This document shows, one piece after another, positions 57,737 to 64,000 of a DNA stretch of 64,000 nt. Below the pieces are notes generated by a model that was not told where the DNA came from, did no database searches, and worked only from the letters and a program-made list of their open reading frames with translations. How positions within the stretch are numbered: position 1 is the first letter of the stretch; each line of letters begins with the position of its first letter. Position numbers and translations under genes: made by a program. The DNA is from Knoxdaviesia capensis (lineage: Eukaryota; Ascomycota; Sordariomycetes; Microascales; Gondwanamycetaceae): contig LNGK01000008.1 in the NCBI GenBank assembly GCA_001510575.1, forward strand, positions 1,748,340 through 1,812,339, read 5' to 3'.

Positions 57737-58298
57737 ATGCAGTCCATCCCGGAGACGCGACCGCAGTCGTTCGACGAGATCTACGGCCCGCCGGAGAACT
57801 TTCTGGAGATCGAGGTGCGCAACCCGCGCACACACGGGGTCGGACGGCACATGTACACGGACTACGAGATTCTGTGTCGGACGAACATCCCGGCGTTCAA
57901 GCTGCGGCAGTCGAGCGTGCGGCGGCGGTACTCGGACTTTGAGTACTTCCGCGACATCCTCGAGCGCGAGAGTGCGCGCGTGACCATCCCGCCGCTGCCG
58001 GGCAAGGTGTTCACCAACCGCTTCAGCGACGACGTGATCGAGGGCCGGCGCGCGGGGCTCGAGAAGTTCTTGAAGATTGTCGTGGGGCACCCGTTGCTCC
58101 AGACCGGTAGCAAGGTTCTTGCGGCGTTTGTCCAAGGTATGTGCTCTGCCGTGCTATGCCATGCCTTCCGTTATTTTGAAAATGTCTCGGTCGTGTTGGT
58201 ATGTGGGAGAGGTAAATAGGCTTGCTTGGAATGTGCCACACTGACACACATCTCGCTCGCTTGACTTAGATCCCAACTGGGACAGAAACGCCTGGTGA
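57737..58298 (+). CDS. snx3: Sorting nexin-3 (Grd19), PX-domain protein
   Basis: Two exons, 57737-58136 and 58270-58298, with a 133-nt intron, encode 142 residues, the normal Snx3/Grd19 length. The PX domain covers nearly the whole protein (about 26-138), with FLEIEVRNPRTHG at its start. The phosphoinositide-binding RRYSDFEYFRDIL is followed by the Pro-rich loop IPPLPGKVF and RRAGLEKFLKIVVGHPLLQ. Exon 2 encodes only the conserved end DPNWDRNAW. The protein binds phosphatidylinositol 3-phosphate on early endosomes and acts with retromer to recycle cargo to the Golgi. An in-frame upstream extension exists, but the ATG in CACAATGC matches the family start. Confidence 0.95.
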
Positions 58299-59713
58299 CT
58301 TTACCGATTTCTCAAGCCGGCTGCAGCGCTGGTCGTTCTCGATTACCCGCGCGAATACCCCCTCCAGCGACGACGAGCGCGCAGCCAGCTTGGAACGCTG
58401 CTGGTTGGACTGGGGCCGACGCCTCCCAACAGGCCAGCCAGCACCTGAATACCAATCATATCACATTTTTATTGTTTCAAAGAAGCTGTCGGTGGTGCAT
58501 GACTGAAGCTTCCTTCGAACGGGGATGAGCGATGTCAGTCTGTGGGATGTGTGGGTGAGGGGGATGTTATTGGGGAGGGGACGGTGGTTGAATCAGTGGG
58601 AACATCCGAGTTGGCAGATCCATCATTACATGTTTGCGTTCCTTTTCTCTCTCCCTTCTTGTCGAGTTGCTTTTCTTTCTCTTCATTTTTTGGTGTTGCA
58701 GACAAACCCCTATCGGGACTGACTCCCTCCCCATTCTCCCGTGGTCATTCTCTCCGAGTTCTCCCGGTTTCAGAGGTTCCGGCAGCGTTTTTCTTTTTCT
58801 TTCTTTGCAGATTGGGAGTTTTTATCTTGATTTTTGTTCCTTCTTCGTTCTTTGGCTGTTCATTGCTCTTTTGCTTTTTTTTTCTGCCCCAGATATCTCC
58901 AAAAGACGTTCCGTTCAATATATATAAGTGGCGCTTTTGCTGTTGATACCTTTTTGTGTGCGGTGTTTCTGCCGGCCTCGGCCATGTACATTCCGGGGAA
59001 GGTCTGTTCCCTCTCACTTTGAGATTGGTGGAATACAACTGCTCTATGTGGTTCATGATACAGGTGATCACTTGTGATTTATATCTGTAGTTCATAAGAG
59101 ACGGTCCGACGAGCACAAAGCGCAGCTGGGGGTCGCGGGAACTGCAGCCTCAGCTTCCCGGCAATATTCCGCTGGCCGTCTCTCAGTTATCTCCCCTCCC
59201 GTGTCCCGGTACAACCAGGGCCAAGAGACACATCCAATGGGGAATATTGCATTATCCCCCTCCCGTAGCTAGAGGTCCCTATGTCCCGCCAATCTCCTCG
59301 TTCACAAAAACATGTGTCACGGGAAATACAAATTTGAGCGCAGTGGTGGTGGAACGTGGACGGGATCTCTGGTCTCCCCTCTGGGGGTTTTGCTCCTCGT
59401 ATTGAGTGAGACAGAGGTGATCCCAGTGTCCCACACAATCCAACCCCCCACAAGCGTTGAGCGGTGTAAATTGATACGAGCGAGAGTTGGATCTCTGGGC
59501 GCGCCCTCAGATCCGGGAATTTCGAAGCCGCCAATCTAGATAGTAGAGTATATTGATTTAAAGACGAAAGTAATAATGACGGAATCGGCGGTTCTAGTAT
59601 TTTTACGGGATTGCTAAGTTGGTCTCTCCACTCTTTTTTTTTTTTTTCTGTCAGGAATACACGTAGACTGGGGGTACTGCTGCAGATTCCCGGGTTGAGG
59701 GGGGAGGGAAAGA

Positions 59714-59745
59714 GTACAGTACTGTACTGTACAGTACAGTACAGT
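59714..59745. repeat. GTACAGTACTG palindromic array
   Basis: Overlapping GTACAG/GTACTG units include the perfect 20-bp palindrome ACTGTACTGTACAGTACAGT at 59721-59740. A shorter array, AGTACTGTACTGTAC, lies at 62489-62503. Confidence 0.75.
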
Positions 59746-60620
59746 CCCTTCTTCGTCTTCCGGCGAATACTCAATTGGATGTCGGGCTGCATTTGACCTA
59801 TGCAAGGGGCAGGTCGGGAACTCTCCGTTGCGCCTTGGTCGCGCGTTGGGGACAGCAGGCAAAAGAGTACGTGCATACGATATTTCTCCTTTAGGCGGCT
59901 TTTTCTGTGTGTGTGTTATGCGTGGGATTAGGGATACGAGGTTGCGAAACGGCGATTACGAGCGTGGAGAGAAGACGGGCTCTTAAGCCTATCATTTCTT
60001 TCCCCTCAAGAAAACGAAAATTGAGTTGTGGTTAACCCCGTTCTTGAACGGCCACCGTCAGGTACCAAATTACCAAGCTGCTGATAATAACAAGTCGCAA
60101 GCTCAATCTTCAGCTGCGATTGTTGTCGAGCTATGGAGATGCGCCTAAAATTTTAGTGCTCAGGTCCCCGCTGTCTAGTGTGTGCTTGATTGTCTTTCGC
60201 CATCCACGTTTTTGTGTGTTTGGGTTATCAAGGCCCAGGAAACGAATTGATACTAGCAATCGCGTATCGGGACTGGTGGATGGGGGGATCGTTATCAAAG
60301 CTGAGCTGGTGTTGTTACGTATCCGTATCCCTAACCCGAATAAGACGTGAATGAAGAGCTGAGGGTAGTTTCCCGAGAGTTGGCTTATCAGCATCACAAA
60401 TGAAAGCTCAATAGCCCTTCTGTATATGGACTGTATGTGCAGTATGCCAGACTATGAGGACAAATTTATCAGTATGCGACCCGACATGCCCCTCAGCGAC
60501 AGTACATCATCAGCGTGTCTTTGACTTGAAAAGGCCAGAAAGAGGAGAAGAAGGCGTAAAGTAACCGTCCGTGGATCGGCGCTCTCTTTCTCTCGGTTCA
60601 GATCACCAACGTGGCACTGA

Positions 60621-60655
60621 TAACGACTAACGACTAACGACGAACGACGAACGAG
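60621..60655. repeat. Five 7-bp tandem units
   Basis: TAACGAC three times, then GAACGAC and GAACGAG. Confidence 0.7.
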
Positions 60656-60773
60656 CAAAGAAAGCACAGACATCAGCCCCTGCTTAGGTGACGGTTGTGT
60701 TGTGCAGGGATAAGCTGGGCGGGATGAAAAGAGATGAGCGAGAGAGTGGAAATATTGAAGAAAAGAAGATGAT

Positions 60774-60800
60774 GGGTGGGTGGGTGGGTGGGTGGGTGGG
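60774..60800 (+). repeat. (GGGT)7 array, G-quadruplex-type
   Basis: Seven GGG tracts separated by single T, which is the sequence pattern of a very stable intramolecular G-quadruplex on the plus strand. Confidence 0.8.
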
Positions 60801-63800
60801 TAGGTTAGAAAGAGGAAGCTGAGAATGGCAAACAAGAGTGAGTAATTGATGATAATCCTTCCAAAGGTGGTGCTCAGGACTTTCGGTGCCGGCAGGAGAG
60901 GGTATCACGAAATGATATGCAGTGTTATACGGAGCTTGCTGTAAGTACGCACCTGTGCTGTGAACCGGGAAGCCAGACAACCCAGAGAAACCCGCTTCAG
61001 ACCCTTCCCTTGGTGGCCTCAACAAAAAACACATGTTCGGAGCAAGACTAGGAAGCTCTTTTTGCTCTTCATAGGCCGGGCAGCACTGGACGTTAAAGTG
61101 ACGTACCACCCACTCACTGTTGGCGATACGACGTCAGTGCAATGCGCACAACTTTGGAAACATGCCCATGTTCAGACAATCCACACATGCATGGATAGAT
61201 GATGTCGGCGGTGGTGGCTGTAGCTTTCTTGTTCCAATATTTGGCTAGGCTCGGTATTAAAAACACACTCCAGCACAGATGTCCTGGCATCTTAACTGAG
61301 GTCTGTTAATGTCGTGAGCCAGAGCATACACACAAAAAGCGCCAACAGGCATCTGAGGCAAACGAGGAAGCTAGCATGCGGGATGGATTTGGGGCCAACA
61401 TGGCTGAGCCGGGGTGATGATCCCGTCCTAAGCACAAGAGAAAAAAAAGTATCTATCACTGCTCGGCGATTCACTCGTGTTCTTTCCCGTCCGCTTTCTT
61501 CTTGCCGTGGTGGAGGCTTTGGGAAGGAGCCCGCCCAGAGAATCCGGAGTTCGGGGACTAGCGCCTTCACGAGCGTGTGTGTTTCGTTTGTGAGCGAAGA
61601 AGGAAGCACACGAGAGATAACAGCACTACGGCTATAGCATATATAGCAGGACGTGAGGATATCACCACGTCTGCGATCTGGTGACACTGAAGCATGCAAC
61701 AGTTTACTATGCAGTACGGATGGTCCCTATTCTACTGCTTCGGACAGCGCCCGGCACCCACTAAACGAGGCCGGCTTTCAGGCTTCTTGCCCTGCTAATG
61801 CCGTTACCACCTACTATATAGTGCACCTGTCGCTAGCTTCGCCACCACTTGGCGCCTGACCCGGGATACACGTGCTATGGCCAGGGCCCGACAGCGCTGA
61901 TTGGCCGAAAGGCAAACTTGTGCTTGTGTCGGGTGGGGGTTCCACTTTACTTTCGTCCCTTCCCATTTCCAGCAGGTGAAGGAACAGGATGTAAAAGAGG
62001 TTTGGGCAGGGGCGACCGACGACCGGGCCTGGATATGGTCCTTCCTTCGTTTCCCCCCAACCACAGTCCCTGGAGGAAGGCACGGCCTGTAGGAAGGCCA
62101 ATGTAGCCGCCGCCAGGAAGCTGGCCGAGTCAGCAGCCGGGCCTGGCCTGTATCTAGACCTATGTCCGATGCAGCATTAACGACGTGTGTTATAGACGTG
62201 CAGCATGCACGTATTGAGTGGCACTTGATACAGAGACTCAGCCTGCTACACAGACACAGCATTAACGCCTTGTAAATCCAGAACTTGACTGCCGAACCAC
62301 CAGCCCAAGAAGTCACCAACATCCTCCCCCCAAAACCCCATCACGTTTTCACCCCCCTTGCAAGTTCTCACATCCCTGATCGTGGTAGGAAATCGCCATC
62401 TATCATCCACTCCACACACCAAAGCGAGAGAGAAGAAGACAAAAACTCCCCACGGGTCAAGTGAACATTCGCTACAGCACATTTCATCAGTACTGTACTG
62501 TACTTTGTATGTGTACGTACCGAAGACAGTAGGAAGTGGATATCGGAGAAGGGATGCAAATAGTGTGAGCCCTTTTTCTCGCCCGCCTGGTCGCACCTTC
62601 CGTTTGTCGGAGCGCCGCTTTCCTAGATGGGAGGCGAGTGTGTGTGTTGGCTCGCTCTTTCCTTTGGTCGCTACGCTCAGCTGGGGTTTTGGTCTATTCC
62701 CTGTCAGGTCCGACCGAGAGCCAAAAAGTAAAGAGACATGCGTCCTTCCCGAATAAAAGGAAAAGAAAAAAAAAACTCGAAGAGAAAAATATAATATCTC
62801 ATTATTTGTTGAATGGAAAGAGCGACCAGCGACCACGCCCGGAGAGCTCCTGCCCAAGATAATCCCAGCCGTAGCTGTTTACCTCATTTTTTCCTCTTCC
62901 CCTTCAATTGGATTTTTCTTCCTCTTCCTCTTTTTTTTCTGTCAATTCCCTTTTCTTTTCCTCCCCTTGATTCTTCTCCTTGACTGTTCATTTTTCTCCT
63001 TTCTTCGGTAATCATCACCGAGTGAACTTGTTGAGCGTTCGAGAGACTTTGACTTGTCTTCTCATAATCTTCTCGGTGTCTCTATTTACCTCTTCCTTCC
63101 TCGCCTCTTTTCCTCCCTCCACACCAACTCCGCCGAACAACGAAAAGAGCATTGCCATAATAAAATCCTTCTTCTCTCCTAACTCCGGCTGATTCGACTG
63201 TCTGCTGCTTGGTTTTCTTCTACCGTCTTCTTCGTCGCTCTGCAGATTCCTCCCGACTCTCTTGTAGATCACTGTCGTCATTGCCTGTCTGCTTGCTCTC
63301 TCTTTTTTCTCACCACCAGCGTGATCCGAACGTGATCCGACCGTGTGCATGACATAGAACCGCCTGGAGTTGTATCACCGCTTTTCTCTCTTGAACCTTG
63401 TGCCGTGTCCGACCGAGGCTCCTCTAAGCAGGCGAAGATTTCTCTCTCTATTTTTTTCTCTTTCTTTTTTTCTTCTTTTTTTTTTTTCTTATTTTCCCGA
63501 TTATATATTCCTCAGGACGCTTCTCTTTCTCTTAAACGATACATGCTTTGGTGTCTTCCTTCCTCTCCCTTTCCACACCCTTTTTCCTCGATCGATCTCC
63601 CGATTCTAGCCACCAATTCGAATTCCATGGGATCTCGCATGCTTCTAGAATAACGCGAATAAAGCTTTCCATTGGGCCTTCCGCCGCTTTCTTCGTGGTT
63701 GCACTGTTGGTGGTTCACTTTGGTGCCCATTTTTCTGTTGGTTTGGCCACCGACCACCGGACTTTCCGTCAATCACCACACCTCCAATCGGCTTCTTCCA

Positions 63801-63866
63801 CCCCCAAAGAACGAATTCTAGCGTTTAGTCGGTCGCTCTTAGTCGACCACCCCGAACACCACTAAA

Positions 63867-63874
63867 ATGGATAC
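63867..63874 (+). CDS. First coding exon (split third codon) of a gene leaving the window
   Basis: ATG GAT AC is followed at once by a perfect donor GTAAGT at 63875. It sits after about 1 kb of pyrimidine-rich sequence and in a good CTAAAATGG context. The exon would give Met-Asp and the start of codon 3; the rest lies beyond 64000, and no acceptor is identified in the last 120 bp. The product cannot be named. Very short first exons after long CT-rich leaders are common in highly expressed fungal genes. Confidence 0.5.
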
Positions 63875-64000
63875 GTAAGTTTGGCCCTGATTTGGTTTTT
63901 GGCCTTGTTTGGGTGCAGCCTGACTTAATTCCGTCATGAGCTCGTTTTGGCGCTTCCGATTTCTTCGCCGCTTCTGTTTTTTTTGCCTCATGACAACACA

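Larger units (their letters stand above)
58299..63866. other. 5.6-kb gene-free region, probably the upstream region of the 63867 gene
   Basis: No open frame is convincing. Contents: T-rich snx3 3' flank to about 58,930; an ACTGTACTGTACAGTACAGT palindrome cluster at 59714-59745; a run of five 7-bp units at 60621-60655; seven GGGT units at 60774-60800; a second GTACTG array at 62489-62503; and a strong pyrimidine-rich tract at about 62,870-63,650 leading to the split start at 63867. Such CT tracts precede start sites of well-expressed fungal genes. Confidence 0.55.

Noticed and set aside
59161..59250. 10-bp inverted repeat GCAATATTCC/GGAATATTGC
   Set aside because: Short arms 70 bp apart are expected by chance in a 64-kb window.
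1..64000. A biosynthetic or defence gene cluster
   Set aside because: The recognisable genes are unrelated housekeeping functions; no synthase, transporter set, cytochrome P450 group, NLR or transposase is visible.

Overview
The window is nuclear DNA from a filamentous ascomycete (Pezizomycotina, most likely Eurotiales). The evidence is: short GT..AG introns in most genes, GC-rich coding exons, long purine- or pyrimidine-rich intergenic DNA, an intron-less tRNA-Trp, and recognisable fungal orthologues, including an RfeG-type protein, a Pfa5-type palmitoyltransferase and an Ash1-type SET protein. Genes are sparse for such a fungus: 14 confident protein genes, one split start codon at the right edge and one tRNA in 64 kb. 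Several gene-free stretches run 2 to 5.7 kb. I see no intact transposon, biosynthetic cluster or CRISPR array.

Layout. 1-1873 (-) is a truncated endonuclease/exonuclease/phosphatase-fold protein. 2705-3827 (-) is a short-chain dehydrogenase. 3828-9562 has no gene but holds a dense island of hairpins at 6038-6709. 9563-13753 (-) is an importin-7/Nmd5 karyopherin with eight exons. 18239-19625 (-) is the RfeG-like protein. 23270-25994 (-) is DNA polymerase eta, divergent from an uncharacterised 278-residue protein at 26579-27415 (+). 28183-29698 (-) is Pfa5. 30631-31179 (-) is a small secreted cysteine-rich protein. 33057-33128 (+) is tRNA-Trp(CCA). 35087-38530 (-) is an Ash1-like H3K36 methyltransferase. 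41602-42797 (+) is phosphopantothenate-cysteine ligase, convergent with the Sec14-type protein Sfh5 at 43400-44733 (-). 46916-50785 (-) is a large RRM protein. 53032-53923 (-) is Arp2/3 subunit 4, divergent from splicing factor SF3A1 at 54478-55988 (+). 57737-58298 (+) is sorting nexin Snx3. 63867 (+) begins a gene whose first intron interrupts the third codon.

Most genes are housekeeping functions (nuclear import, lesion bypass, chromatin, CoA synthesis, lipid transfer, actin nucleation, splicing, endosomal sorting). Their adjacency does not suggest one pathway. Exon boundaries were set by eye from splice sites, frame and family similarity; every multi-exon model closes in frame with its stop.

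The less ordinary signals are non-coding: the hairpin island, which includes a 61-nt miRNA-precursor-like foldback; telomere-like TTAGGG/AACCCTAA motifs whose matches between distant intergenic regions extend to 18 bp; short palindromic GTACTG arrays; and a G-quadruplex-type GGGT array.
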